64,000 nucleotides of DNA from Aristolochia californica (taxonomy: Eukaryota; Streptophyta; Magnoliopsida; Piperales; Aristolochiaceae), in the NCBI GenBank assembly GCA_029961685.1, contig JARWKL010000006.1:17485276-17549275 (forward strand), in the 5' to 3' direction. A program made the position numbers and the translations under genes. The notes under the pieces are model-generated. The model was not told the DNA's origin and did no database searches. It saw nothing but the letters and a program-made list of their open reading frames with translations. Positions within the stretch are counted from its first letter, which is position 1; each line of letters opens with the position of its first letter. This document shows, piece after piece, positions 36,461-50,888 of this stretch.

Positions 36461-38312
36461 AAATAGATCACAACAAAAAGAAAATTTTAGACTTTATGTA
36501 TGTAAAAAATTGAAAACTATAATAAATGTAAGTGAAGAAAATTATTTCTCGCACTAAAAATGAACACCAAAGTTTTGTTATCCATGTTTTGGAAATTCCA
36601 CTAGTACAACCCCTAATAGCATGGTGGAATTTTATAAGAAAGAGATTTCTATTTGATCCTAACATGTTTTAAAATGGCGGATATGCATGCCTGAAACATG
36701 ATGAAGATGCAAATGACCTAATGATCCAAAAAGTTCGAGTAGAAAAATTTATATTCTCAAGTTTACGTGCGGTGGGTTATTTACAAGAGCAGAACAACCC
36801 ACTTTTTTCCTATTTTAAAAAAAGCAGACCTAACAATCATAGATCATCATAATTTTTTTGATCGATTAATGACGTGTAACAGTTTTAATTTTTGTTAGAA
36901 ATGACTTATGGTTTGGGAGTCAACACTCAAATTAAAATGCCTCTCCCCCTCTCTTCCGATGATTGCCAAACCCAATATATAAAAAACTAAAAGAGTTTAA
37001 AATTCTTAAAAATCACTGGTTCTTATTAGAATTATCTCTCTCAGCATTTGTGCATTTCCGTTTTGGATGTTCAATTTTTTTTCAAATCCAAACTTGACTT
37101 TTCACTCTTCCATTTTTTCTCGTAGACTAAAAGAAAAGGCAAATAGATCACAACAAAAAGAAAATTTTAGAGTTTTGTATGCAAAACTTTGAAAACAATA
37201 ATAAATGTAAGAGAATTAAATTATTTCTTGCATTAAAAATGAACACCAAAGTTTTGTTTTCCAAGTTTGGGAAATTCCACTAGTGCAACCCCTAATAGCT
37301 AGGTGGAATTTTGTAAGAAAGAGATTTCTAATTGATCCTAACATGTTTTAAATGTGGTGGATGTGCATGCCTGAAACATGTTGAAGATGCAAAAGACCTT
37401 ATGGTCCAAAAATTTTTAGGAGTAGAAAAAATTAAATTCTTCAGTTAACGAGAGGCGGGATAGTTACCAGACCCAAACAATCGAGTTTTTGCCTATTTTA
37501 GAAAAAGCGGACCCAACATTCATAGATCATCATAAATATTTTGATCTATTAATGATGTGTAACGGCAATAATTTTTGTTAGAAATTTATTATGGTTTGGG
37601 AGTTAACACTCAGTTAATAATGCCTCTGCCCCCATCTTCCGATGATTGCAAAACCCAATATATAAAAAACTAAAAGAGTTTACAATCCTTAAAAATCACG
37701 TATACTTTTTGAAATTATCTCTCTCAGCATTTGTGCATTTCCATTTTGGATGTTCAATATTTTTCAAATCCAAACTTGAGTTTTCACTCTCCCATTTTTC
37801 TTGTAAAAAAAAAAAAAAAGATTAGGCAAATATATCACAACAAAATGAAAATTTTAGAGTTTATGTATGCAAAAACATTTGAAAACTATAATAAATGTAA
37901 GTGAAAAAAAATTATTTCACGCACTAAAAATGAACACCAAAGTTTTGTTATCCATGTTTGGGAAATTCCACTAGTACAACTACAAATAGCTTGGTGGAAT
38001 TTTATATGAAAGAGATTTCTGATTGATCCTAACATGTTTTAAATGTGGTGGATATGCTTGGCTGAAACATGTTGAAGATGCAAATGACCTAATGATCCAA
38101 AAATTTCGAGTAGAAAAAATTAAATTCTCAAGTTAATGTGCAGTGGGATATTTACCAGAGCCAAACAACCCACTTTTTGCCTATTTTACAAAAAGTGGAC
38201 CTAACAATCATAGATCACCATAAATGTTTTGATCGATTAATGATGTGTATCAGCTATAATTTTTGTTAGAAAAGACTTATGGTTTGGGAGTCAACACTCA
38301 GTTGAAAATGGC

Positions 38313-38313
<1 letters not shown>

Positions 38314-38348
<35 letters not shown>
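38314..38348 (+). repeat. Poly(C) tract, 35 nt
   Basis: Pure C run at the C-rich site, after AAAATGGCT and before TCCTCTTCC. Confidence 0.95.
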
Positions 38349-38351
<3 letters not shown>

Positions 38352-41300
38352 TCTTCCAATGATTGCAAAACCCAATATATAAAAAACTAAAAGAGTATAC
38401 AATCCTTAAAAATTACAGATACTTTTTGGAATTATCTCTCTCATCATTTGTGCATTTCCATTTTTGATGTTCAATTTTTTTTCAAATCCAAACTTGAGTT
38501 TTCACTCTCCCATTTTTCTCGTAAACAAAAAGATAAGACAAATAGATCACAACAAAATGAAAATTTTAGAGTTTATGTATGCAAAAAATTGAAAACTATT
38601 ATAAAAGTAAGTGAAGAAAATTATTTCACATACTAAAAATGAACACCAAAGTTTTGTTATCCATGTTTGGGAAATTCCACTAGTACAACCCCTAATATCT
38701 TGGTGGAATTTTATATGAAATAGATTTCTAATTGATCATAACATGTTTTAAATGTGGTGGATATGCATGCCTAAAACATATTGAAGATGCAAATGACCTA
38801 ATGATCCAAAAATTTCTAAGAGTGGAAAAAATTAAATTCTCAAGTTAATGTGCAGTGGGATATTTACAAGAGCCGAACAACCCACTTTTTGCCTATTTTA
38901 CAAAAAGCAAACCAAATAATGATAGATCATTGTTAATGTTTTTATCGATTAATGATGTGTAACAACTATAATTTTTGTTAGAAATAACCTATGGTTTGGG
39001 AGTCAACACTCAGTTAAAAATTCCATGGCGCCCCGTCTGCCTAAGATTGCAAAAGCCAATATAGAAATAACTAAAAGAGTTTACCATCCTTAAAAATCAC
39101 GGATACTTTTTGGAATTAGCTCTCTCAGCATTTGTACCTAATATCATGGCGGAATTTAATAAGAAGGAGATTTCTAATTGATCCTAACATGTTTTATGTG
39201 GTTGATATGCATGCCTAAAACGTGTTGAAGATGCAAATGACCTAATGATCCAAAAATTTCAAGGAGTAGAAAAAATTAAATTCTCATGTTACCGTGTGTG
39301 GGATATTTACAAGAGCCGAACAACCTACTTTTTCCCTATTTTACAAAAACTAGACCTAACAATCATAGATCATCATAAATGTTTTGATCGATTAATGATG
39401 TGTAACGGCTATAATTTTTGTTACAAATGGCTTATGGTTTGGGAGTCTACACTCAGTTAAAAATGCCTCTCGCCCCTCTTCTGATGATTGCAAAACCCAA
39501 TATATAAAAAACTAAAAGAGTTTACAATCCTTAAAAATCACGGATACTTTTTGGAATTATCTCTCTCAGCATTGGTCCATTTCCGTTTTGGAAGTTCAAT
39601 TTTTTATCAAATCGAAACATTGAGTTTTCACCCACCCATTTTTTGCGTAAACAAAAAGATAAGGCAAATAGATCACAACAAAATGAAAATTTTAGAGTTT
39701 ATGTATGCAAAAAATAGAAAACTATAATAAATGTAAGTCAAGAAAATTATTTCATGCACTAAAAATATACACCAATGTTTCTTATCCATGTTTGGGAAAT
39801 TCCACTAGTACAACCCCTAATAGCTTTGTGGAATTTTATATGCACGAGATTTCTAATTGATACTAACATGTTTTAAATGTGGTGGATATGCATGCCTGAA
39901 ACATGTTGAAGATGAAAATCACCTAATGATGGAAAATATTTTAGGAGTAGAAAAAATTAAATTCTCAAGTTAACGTCCGGGGGGATATTTACCAGAGACC
40001 AACAACCCACTTTTTGCCTATTTTACAAAAAGCGGACCTAACAATCATAGATCATCATAAATATTTTGATCGATTAATGATGTGTAACGGCTATAATTTT
40101 TTTTGAAATGACTAATGGTATGGGAGTCAACACTCAGTTAAAAATGCCTCACCCCCCTCTTCAGATGATTGCAAAACGCAATATATAAAAAACTAATAGA
40201 GTTTACCATCCTTAAAAATCACAGATACTTTTATGAATTATCTCTCTCTGTATTTTTGCATTTCCATTTTGGATGTTCAATTCTTGTGAAATCCAAACAT
40301 GAGTTTTGACTCTCCTATTTTTCTCATAAACAAAAAGAAATGGGAAACAGATCACAACAAAATGAAAATTTTAGAGTTTATGTATGCAAAAAATTGAAAA
40401 CTAGAATAAATGTAATTGTAGAATATTATTTCACGCACAAAAAATGAACACCAAAGTTTTGTTATCCATGTTTGGGAAATTCCACTAGTACAACCAGTAA
40501 TAGCTTGGTGGAATTTTATGAGAAAGAGATTTCTAATTGATCCTAACATGTTTTAAATGTGGTGGATATGTATGCCTATAACATGTTGAAGATGCAAATG
40601 ACCTAATGATCCAAAAACTTCAACGAGTAGAAAAAATTAAATTCTCAAGTTAACGTGCGGTGGGATATTTATTAGAGACAAACAACCCACTTTTTACCGA
40701 TTTTACAAAAAGCAGACCTAACAATCATAGATCATCGTAAATGTTTTGATCGAGAAATGATGAGAAACGGCTAAAATTTGATTAGAAAGGACTTATGGTA
40801 TGGGAGTCAACACTAAGTTAAAAAAGCCACCACCCCCCTCCCCCCTCTACCGATGATTGCAATACCCAATTTATAAAAATCTAAAGAGTTTAGTCTCCTT
40901 AAAAAACACAGATACCTTTATGAAATATCTCTCTCAGCATTTGTGCATTTTCATTTTGGATGTTCAATTTTTTTCCAATCTAAACTTGAGTTTTCACTCT
41001 CCCATTTTTCTCGTAAACAAAAAGATAATGCAAATAGATCACAACAAAATGAAAATTTTAGAGTTTATGCATGCAAAAAATTGAAAACTATAATAAATGT
41101 AAAATGCACTACAAATGAACATCAAAGTTTTGTTATCCATGTTTGGGAAATTCCACTAGTGCAACCCCAAATAGCTTGGTGAAATTTTATAAGAAAAAGA
41201 TTTCTAAATGATCCTACATGTTTTAAATGTGGTGGATATGCATGCCTGAAACTTGTTGAAGATGCAAATGACCTAATTATTCAAAAATTTCAAGGAGTAG

Positions 41301-42686
41301 AAAAAATTAAATTTTCAAGTCAACGTAAGGTGGGATATTTACCAGAGACAAACAACGCACGTTTTGCATATTTTACAAAAAGCTGACCTAACAATCATAG
41401 ATCATTGGAAATGTTTTGATCGATTAATGATGTGAAATGACTATAATTTTTTTAAGAAATGACTTTTTGTTTGGGAGTCAACTCTCAGTTAAAGATGCCT
41501 CGCCCCCCTCTTCCGATGATTGCAAAACCCAATATAGAAAAAAATTAAAGAGTTTAGAATCCTCAAAAATCACAGAAAGTTTTTGGAATATCTATCTCAG
41601 CATTTGTGCATTTCCATTTTGGATGTTCAATTTTTTTTCAAATCCAAACTTGAGTTTTCACTCTCCCATTTTTCTTGTAAACAAAAAGATTAGGCAAATA
41701 GATCACAACAAAATGAAAATTTTAGAGTATATGTGTGCAAAAAAAAATTGAAAATTATAATAAAGGTAAGTGAAGAAAATTATTTCACGAACTAAAAATG
41801 AACACCAAAGTTTTGTTATCCATGTTTGGTAAATTCCACTAGGACAACCCCTAATAGCTTGGTGGAATTTTATAAGTAAGAGATTTCTAATTGATCGTAA
41901 AATGTTTTAAATGTGGTGGATATGCATGCCTGAAACATGTTGAAGATGCAAATGACCTAATGATCCCAAAATTTCAAGGAGTTGAAAAAATTAAATTCCC
42001 AAGTTAACATGCGGTGTGGGATATTTACCTAAGCGAAACAACCTACTTTTTGCCTATTTTACAAAATGTGGACCTAACACTCATAGATCATCGTAAATGT
42101 TTTGATCAATTAATGATGTGTAACGGCTATAATTTTACTTAGTAATGACTTATTGTTTGGGAGTCAACACTCAGTTCAAAATGACTCGCCTTCACTCTTC
42201 CAATGATTGCAAAACCCAATATAGAAAAAACTAAAAGAGTTTACAAACCCAAAAAATTACAAAAAAAATTTTCAATTATCTCTCTCAGCGTTTGTACATT
42301 TCTATTTTGGATGTTCAATTTTTTTTCAAATCCAAACTTGAGGTTTCACTCACCCATTGTCCTCGTGAACAAAAAGATAAGGCAAATAGATCACAACAAA
42401 ATGAAAATTTTAGAGTTGATGTATGCAAAAAATTGAAAACTATAATAAATTTAAGTGAAGAAAATTATTTCACGCACTAAAAATGAAGACCAATGTTTTG
42501 TAATCCTTGTTTGGGAAATTCCATTTGTACAACCCCTAATATTATTGGTGGAATTCTATATGAAAGAGATTTCTAATTGATTCTGACAAGTTTTAAATGT
42601 GGTGGATATGCATGCCTGAAACATATTGAAGATCCAAATGACCTAACTTATGGTTTGGGAATCAACACTCAGTTCCAAGCGCCTCC

Positions 42687-42687
<1 letters not shown>

Positions 42688-42720
<33 letters not shown>
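42688..42720 (+). repeat. Poly(C) tract, 33 nt
   Basis: Pure C run after GCGCCTCCT. It would read as polyproline in one frame, which is not evidence of a protein. Confidence 0.95.
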
Positions 42721-44089
42721 TACCCTCTTCCGACGATTGCAAAACCCAATATATAAAAAACAAAAATATTTTACCATCCTTAAAAATCACAGATACTTTT
42801 TGGAATTATCTCTCTCAACATTTGTGAATTTTCATCCTGGATATTTAATTTTTTTTCAAAGCCAAACTTGAGTTTTTATTCTCCCATTTTTCTCATAAAC
42901 TTAGATAAGGAAATCAGATCACAACAAAATGAAAATTTTAGAGTTTATGTATGCCAAAAATTGAAAGCTATTATAAATTTAAATGAAGACAATTATTTAA
43001 TGCACTAAAAATGAACACCAACGTTTTCTTATCCACGTTTGGAAAATTCGACTAGTACCACCCCTCATAGCTTCGTGGAATTTTATAAGAAAGAGATTTC
43101 TTATTGATCCTAACATGTTTTAAGTGTGGTGGATAAGCATGCCTGAAATGTGTTGAAGATGCAAATGACCTAATGATCCAAAAATTTCATTTTTTAGAGA
43201 AAATTAAATTCTCAAGTAAACGTGTGGTGGGATATTTACCATAGCCAAACAACCCTCTTTTTGCCTATTTTACAAAAAGCAGACCTAACAATCATAGATC
43301 ATCATAAATATTTTGATCAACTAATAATGTGTAACAGCTATAATTTATGATAGAAATAACCTATCGTTTGGGAGTCAACACTCATTTAAATATGCCTCCT
43401 CCACCCCACCCCCCCTTCTGCCTATGATTGCAAAACCCAATATAGAATTAACTAAAAGAGTTTACCATCCTTAAAAATCACAAATTCTTTTTGGAATTAT
43501 CTCTCTTAGAATTTGTGTATTTCCGTTTTGGACATTCAAATTTTTTCAAATCGAAACTTGAGTTTTCACTCTTCCATTTTTCTCATAAACAAAAAGATAA
43601 CTCAAATAGATCACAACAAAATTAAAATTTTAGAGTTTATGTATGCTAAAAATTTAAAACTATGATAAATGTAAGTGAAGAAAATTATTTCACACACTAA
43701 AAATGAACACCAAAGTTTTGTGATCCATGTTTGGGAAATTCCACTAGCACAACCCCAAATAGCTTGGTGGAATTTTATAAGAAAAAGATTTCTAATTGAT
43801 CTTAACAAGTTTTAAATGTGGTGGATATGCATGCCTAAAACATGTTGAAGATGCAAATGACCAAATGATGCAAAAATTTCAAGGAGTAGAAAAAATTAAA
43901 TTCTGAAGTTAACGTGCAGGGAATATTTACCAGAGACAAACAACTCACTTTTTGCCTATTTTACAAAAAGCAGACCGAACAATCATAGATCATCATAAAT
44001 GTTTTGATTGATTAATGATGTGTAACGACTATAATTTTTTTAGAAATAACTTATGGTATGGGAGTCAACACTTAGTCAAAAATGGCTCG

Positions 44090-47000
44090 CCCCGATGATT
44101 GCAAAACTCAATATATAAAAAACTAAAAGAGTTTACCATCCTTAAAAATCAAGAATACTTTTTGGAATTATCTCTCTTACCATTTGTGCATTTCCATTTT
44201 GGATGTTCAATTTTTTCAAATCCAAACGTGAGTTTTCACTCTCCCATTTTCCTCGTAAACAAAAAGAAATGGCAAATAGATCACAACAAAATGAAAATTT
44301 TAGAGTTTATGTATGCAAAAAAATTGAAATCTATGATAAATTTAAGTGAAGAATATTATTTCACGCACTAAAAATGAATACCAAAGTTTTTTTATCCATG
44401 TTAGGTAAATTCCACTAGTACAACCGCTAAAAGCTTGGTAGAATTTTATAAGAAAGTGATTTCTAATTTATCCTAACATGTTTTAAATGTGGTGGATATG
44501 CATGCCTGAAACATGTTGAAGATACAAAGGACCTAATGATCCAAAAATATCGAAGGAGTAGAAAAAATTAAATTCTCAAGTTTATGTGCGGTGGGATATT
44601 TAACAGAAACAAACAACCCAATTTTTGCCTATTTTACAAAAAGCGGACCTAACAATCATAGATCATCATAAATGTTTTGATCGATTAATGATGTGTAACG
44701 ACTATAATAATTTACTTAGAAATGACTTATCGTTTGGGAGTCAACACTCAGTAAAAAATGCCTCGCACCCCCCCCCCCCCCCCCCCCCCCCCCCCTATTC
44801 CAAATGATTGCAAAACCCAATATAAAACAACTAAAAGAGTTTACAATCCTTAAAAATTACAGAAATATTTTGGAATTGTCTCTCTGAGCATTTGTGCTAT
44901 TCTTTTTTGGATGTTCAATTTTTTTTTTAAATCCAAACATGAGTTTTCACTCTCCGATTTTCTCGTAAACAAAAAGATAAGGCAAACAAATCACAAAAAA
45001 ATAAAAATTTTAGAGTTTATGTATGCAAAAAATTGAAAACTATTATAAATGTAAGTGAACAAAATTATTTCTCGCCCTAAAAATGAACATAAAAGTTTCG
45101 TTATCGATGTTTTGGAAATTCCACTAATGCAACCCTTAATAGCTTGATGGAATTTTATAAGAAAGAGATTTCTAATTCATCCTAACATGTTGAAAATGTG
45201 GTGGATATGCATGCGAGAAACATGTTGAAGATGTAAATGACCTAATGATCCAAAAATTTCGAGTAAAAAAAGGTAAATTCTAAAGTTAACATGTGGTGGG
45301 ATATTTACCAGAGCCAAACAACCCTCTTTTTGCCTATTTTATAAAAAGCATACATAACAATCATAGATCATTGTAAATTTTTTGATCGATTAATGATGTG
45401 TAACGGCTATAATTTTTGTTAGAAATGACTTGTGGTTTGGGAGTCAACACTGAGTTAAAAATGCCTCGTCCCCCTCTTCTGATGATTGCAAAACCCAATA
45501 TATAAAAAACTAGAAGAGCTACAATCCTTAAAAATCACAGATACTTTTTGGAATTATCGCTTTCAGCATTTGTGCATTTCCATTTTAGATGTTTAATTTT
45601 TTTTCAAATCCAAACTAGAGTTTTCACTCTCCCATTTTTCTAGAAAACAAAAAGATAAGGCAAATAGATCACAAAAAATGAAAATTTTAGAATTTATGTA
45701 TGAAAAAAATTGAAAGCTACAATAAATGTAAGTGAATAAAATTATTTCACGTACTAAAAATGAACACCAAATTTTTGTTATCCATGTTTTGGAAAATCCA
45801 CTAGTACAACCCAAAAGAGCTTGGTGGAATTTTATAAGAAAAAGATTTCTAATTGATCCTAACATGTTTTAAATGTGGTGGATATGCATGCCTAAAACAT
45901 GTTGAAGATGCAAATGACCAAATGGTTCAAAAATTTCTAGGAGTTGAAAAAATTAAATTCTCAAGTTAACGTGTTGGGGGATATTTACCAGAGACAAACA
46001 ACTCTCTTTTTGTCTATTTTACAAAAAGCAGACCAAAAAATCATAGATCATCGTAAATGGTTTGATCGATTGATGATGTGTAACGGCTATAATTTTGTTA
46101 AAAATAACTTATGGTATGGGAGTCAACACTCAGTTAAAAATGGTTCACCCCGATGATTGAAAACCTCAATATATAAAAAACTAAAAGAGTTTACCATCCT
46201 TAAAAATCAAGAATACTTTTTGGAATTATCTCTCTAAGCATTTTTGGATTTCCATTTTGGATGTTCAATTTTTTTCAGATCAAAACTTGAGTTTTCACTC
46301 TCCCATTTTTCTCGTAAACAAAAAGAAATTGCAAATAGATCACAACAAAAAAAAAAATTTAGAGTTTATGTATGCAAAAATTTGAAATCTATAATAAATG
46401 TAAGTGAAGAATATTATTTCACGCACTAAAAATGAACACAAAAGTTTTGTTATTTATATTTAGGAAATTCCACTAGTACAACCCCTAATAGCTTGGTGGA
46501 ATTTTATAAGAAAGAGATTTCTAATTTATCCTAACAAGTTTTAAATGTGGTGGATATGAATGCCTGAAACATGTTGAAGATGCAAATGACCTAATGATCC
46601 AAAAATTTCCAAGGAGTAGAAAAAATTAAATTCTCAAGTTTACGTGTGGTGGGATATTTACCAGAGACAAACAACCCAGTTTTTGCCTATTTTACAAAAA
46701 GTGGATGTAACAATCAGAGATCATCATAAATTTTTTGATTTATTAATGATGTGAAATGGCTATAATTTATTTAGAAATGACTTATTGTTTAGGAGTCAAC
46801 ACTCAGTTAAAAACTCCACCCCCCCCCCGCAATTTCGATGATTGCAAAACCCAATATAAAAAACTAAAAGAGTTTACAATCCTTAAAAATTACAGAAATG
46901 TTTTGGAATTATCTCTCTGAGCATTTGTGGTATTCTTTTTTGGATGTTCAATTTTTTTTCAAATCCAAACTTGAGTCGCTCCCATTTTTGTCGTAAACAA

Positions 47001-47160
47001 AAAGATAAGGAAAATAGAACACAACAAAATGAAAATTTTAGAGTTTATGTATGCAAAAAAATTAAAACTATTTTATTTCTCTCACTAAAAATGAACATCA
47101 AAGTTTCGTTATCGATGTTTTGGAAATTCCACAAGTGCAACCCTTAATAGCTTGGTGAAA
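44090..47160 (+). repeat. Higher-order repeat of three monomers (about 2058 bp)
   Basis: Anchors 44377 and 46435 are 2058 bp apart. The shared upstream box CCCCGATGATTG directly follows a deletion of the usual C run. Other shared markers are AAAATCAAGAATAC, (C/G)TATTCTTTTTTGGATG at 44898 and 46931, and GTTTCGTTATCGATG at 45095 and 47103. Confidence 0.78.
44768..44795 (+). repeat. Poly(C) tract, 28 nt
   Basis: Pure C run after CCTCGCA. Its higher-order partner at about 46818-46828 has only a short C run, so tract length changes faster than the rest of the unit. Confidence 0.94.
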
Positions 47161-48164
47161 ATTTATAAGAAAGAGATTTCTGATTAATCTTAACATGTTT
47201 AAAATGTGGTGGATATACATGCCAGAAACATGTCGAAGATGTAAATGACCTAATGATCCAAAAATTTCAAGGATTAGAAAAAATTAAATTCCCAAGTTAA
47301 CGTGCGGTGGGATATTTACCAGAGAGAAACAACCCTCTTTTTGCCTATTTTAAAAAAAGCGGACTTAACAATCATAGATCATCGTAAATGTTTTGATCGA
47401 TTAATGATGTGTAATGACTATAATTTTTGTAAGCAATGACTTATGGATTGGGAGTCAACACTCAGTTAAAAATGCCTCGGCCCCCTCTTCTGATGATAGA
47501 AAAACCCAATATAGAAAAAACTTAACGAGTTTACAATCCTCAAAAATCAACGAATCTTTTTGGAATTATCTCTCTCAGGATTTGGGCATTTCCATTTTCG
47601 ATATTCAATTTTTTTTCAAATCCAAACTCGAGTTTTCACTCTCCCATTTTTCTCGTAAACAAAAATATAAGGCAAATAGGTCACAACAAAAAGAAAATTT
47701 TGGAGTATATGTATGCAAAAACATTTGAAAACTATAATAAATGTAAGTGAAGTAAATTATTTCATGCACTAAAAATGAACACCAAATTTTTGTTATCCAT
47801 GTTTGGGAAATTCCACTTGTACAACCTCTAATAGCATGGTGGAATTTTATATGAAAAAGATTTCAAATTGATCTTAACATGTTTTATATGTGGTGGATAT
47901 GATTGCCTGAAAAATGTTGAAGATGCAAATGACCTAATGATAAAAAAATTTCAAGGAGTGTAAAAAATTAAGTTCTGAAGTTAACGTGCGGTGGGAAATT
48001 TACCAAAGGCAAACAACCCACTTTTTTCCTATTTTAAAAAAAAGGGACCTAACAATCATTGATCATAAAAAATGTTTTGATTGATTAATGATGTGTAACG
48101 GCTATAATTTTTTTAGAAATGACTTATGGATAGGAAGTCAACACTGAGTTAAAAAGGCCTCGCG

Positions 48165-48176
48165 CCCCCCCCCCCC
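48165..48176 (+). repeat. Poly(C) tract, 12 nt
   Basis: Shorter C run at the same site, followed by TCCCCCCC. It is the higher-order partner of the 27-nt tract at 50862-50888. Confidence 0.88.
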
Positions 48177-50861
48177 TCCCCCCCTCTTCCGATGATTGGA
48201 AAACCCTATATATAAAAAATTAAAAGAGTTTACAATCCTTAAAAATCACAGATACTTTTTGAAATTATCTCTCTCAGCATTTCTGCATTTCCATTTTGGA
48301 TGTTGAATTTTTTTTCAAATCCAAACTTGAGTTTTCACTCTCCCATTTTTCTGCTAAACAAAAAGATAAAACAAATAGATCACAACAAAATGCAAATTTT
48401 AGAGTTTATGTATGCCAAAAATTGAAAACTATAATAAATGTAGATGACGAAAATTAGTTCACGCACTAAAAATGAACACCAAAGTTTTGTTATCCATGTT
48501 TGGGAAATTCCACTAGTTCAAGCCCTAATAGCTTGGTGGAATTTTGTAAGAAAGAGATTTCTAGTTGATCGTAACATGTTTTAATGTGGTAGATATGCAT
48601 GCCTGAAAATTTTGAAGATGCAAATGACTTAATGATCCAAATTTTTAAGGAGAATAAAAAATTAAATTCTCAAGTTAACGTGCGATGGGATATTTACCCG
48701 AGTCAAACAACTCACCTTTTACCTATTTTACCAGAAGCGGATGTAACAATCATTGATCAATGTAAATTTTTTAATCGATTAATGATGTGTAACGGCTAAA
48801 TTCTTTTTCAGAAATGACTTATGGTTTGGGAGTGAAAAACATAGTTTAAAATGCCTCACTCCCATTTTTTGATGATCGCAAAACCCAATATTTAAAAAAC
48901 TAAAAGATTTTACAATCCTTAAAAATCATAGATACTTTTTGGAATTATCTCTCTCAGCATTTGTCCATTTCGCTTTTGGATGTTCAATATTTTTTCAAAT
49001 CCAAACTTGAGTTTCCCTCTCCAATTTTTCTCGTAAACAAAAAGATAAGGCAAATAAATCACTACAAAATGAAAATTTTAGAGTGTATGTATGCAAAAAA
49101 TTGAAAAATATATTAAATGTAAGTGAAGAAAATTATTTCACGCACTAAAAATGAACACCAAAGTTTTGTTGTCCATGTTTTTGAAATTCCAATGGTACAA
49201 CCCCTAATAGCTAGGTGGAATTTTTTAAGAAAGAGATTTCTAATTGGTCCTAACATGTTTTAAATGTAGTGGATATGCATGCTTGAAACATGTTGAAAAT
49301 GCAATTGACCTAATGGTTAAAAAATTTCAAGTAGAAAAAATTAAATTCTCAAGTTTACACGCAATGGGATATTTACCTGAGCCAAACAACCCACTTTTTG
49401 CCTATTTTACAAAAAGAGGACCTAACAATCATAGATCTTCGTAAATATTTTGATCGATGAATGATGTGTGAAGGCTATGATTGGGAGTCAACACTCAGTT
49501 AAAATGCCTCTCCTCCCCTCTTGCGATGATTGCAAAACCCAATATATAAAAAACTAAAAGAGTTTACAATCCATAAAAATCAAAGTTACATTTTAGAATT
49601 ATCACTCTCAGCATTTGTGCATTTCTATTTTGGATGTTCAATTTTTTTTCAAATCCAAACTTGAGTTTTCACTCTCCCATTTTTCTCGTAAACAAAAAGA
49701 TAAGACAAATAGATCACAACAAAATGGAAATTTTAGAGTTTATGTACGCAAAAAATTTAAAACTATAATAAATGTAAGTGAAAAAAATTATTTCATGCAC
49801 TAAAAATGAACACCAAAGTTTTGTTATACATGTTTGGGAAATTCCACTAGTACAACTCATAGCTTGGTGGAATTTTATAAGAAAGATATTTCTAATTGAT
49901 CCTCACATGTTTTAAATGAGGTGGATATGCATGACTGAAACATGTTGAAGTTGAAAATGTCCTAATGATCCAAAAATTTCAAGGGAAAGAAAAAAATAAA
50001 TTCTCAAGTTCATGCGAGGTGGGATATTTTCTAGAGAGAAACAACCCTCTTTTTGCCTATTTTACAAAAAGCGGACTTAACAATCATAGATCATCGTAAC
50101 TGTTTTGATCAATTAATGATGTGTAACGGCTATAATTTATGTAAGAAATGATTTATGGATAGGGAGTCAACACTCAGTTAAAAATGCCTCGCCCCCCTCT
50201 TCCGATGATAGAAAAACCCAATATAGAAAAAACTTAAGGAGTTTACAATCCTAAAAAATCAATGAATCTTTTTGGAATTATCTTTCTCAGCATTTGTCCA
50301 TTTCCTTTTTGGATGTTCAAACTTTTTCAAATCCAAACTCGTGTTTTCACTCTCCCATTTTTTTCGTAAACAAAAAGAAAAGGCAAATAGGTCACAACAA
50401 AATGAAAATTTTGGAGTATATGTATGCAAAAACATTTGAAAACTATAAAAAATGTAAGTGAAGTAAATTAATTCATGCACTAAAAATGAACACCAAATTT
50501 TTGTTATCCACGTTTGGGAAATTCCACTTGTACAACCCCTAATAGCATGGTGGAATTTTATGTGAAAGAGATTTCTAATTGATCCTAACATGTTTTAAAT
50601 GTGGTGGATATGCTTTCCTGAAACATGTTGAAGATGCAAATGACCAAATGATCCAAAAATTTCAAGGAGAAGAAAAAATTAAATTCTCAAGTTAGCGTGC
50701 GGTGGGATATTTACCAAAGGCAAACAACCCACTTTTTTCCTATTTTACAAAAAGCAAACCTAACAATCATAGATCATTAAAAAAATTTGATCGATTAATG
50801 ATGTGTAACGGCTATAAATGACTTATGGATAGGAAGTCAACACTCAGTTAAAAATGCCTCA

Positions 50862-50888
50862 CCCCCCCCCCCCCCCCCCCCCCCCCCC
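50862..50888 (+). repeat. Poly(C) tract, 27 nt
   Basis: Pure C run after AAATGCCTCA. Confidence 0.95.

Larger units (their letters stand above)
33316..39768 (+). repeat. Higher-order repeat, period about 5.3 kb
   Basis: Anchors 33316 and 38642 are 5326 bp apart. Shared rare variants are GCAAACCAAATAATGATAG, a CCATGGC box with CTGC(G/C)TAAGATTGC, and AATATAGAAATAACTAAAAG. They also share GTTTTATGTGGTTGATATGC, and ATACACCAATG at 34552 and 39768. The second copy lost about 155 bp near 39138, removing its anchor. Confidence 0.8.
35001..43000 (+). repeat. Satellite array, right block, part 5
   Basis: Anchors start at 35199, 35883, 36563, 37242, 37933, 38642, 39768, 40447, 41118, 41801 and 42486. 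The gap from 38642 to 39768 (1126 bp) contains one monomer whose anchor is deleted. The unit after 42486 is short (528 bp) because CCTAACTTATGG joins two distant boxes near 42643. No gene is seen. Confidence 0.96.

Noticed and set aside
42650..42871. Proline-rich protein starting at 42650 (also 44625-44807)
   Set aside because: The polyproline is just the poly(C) tract read in one frame.
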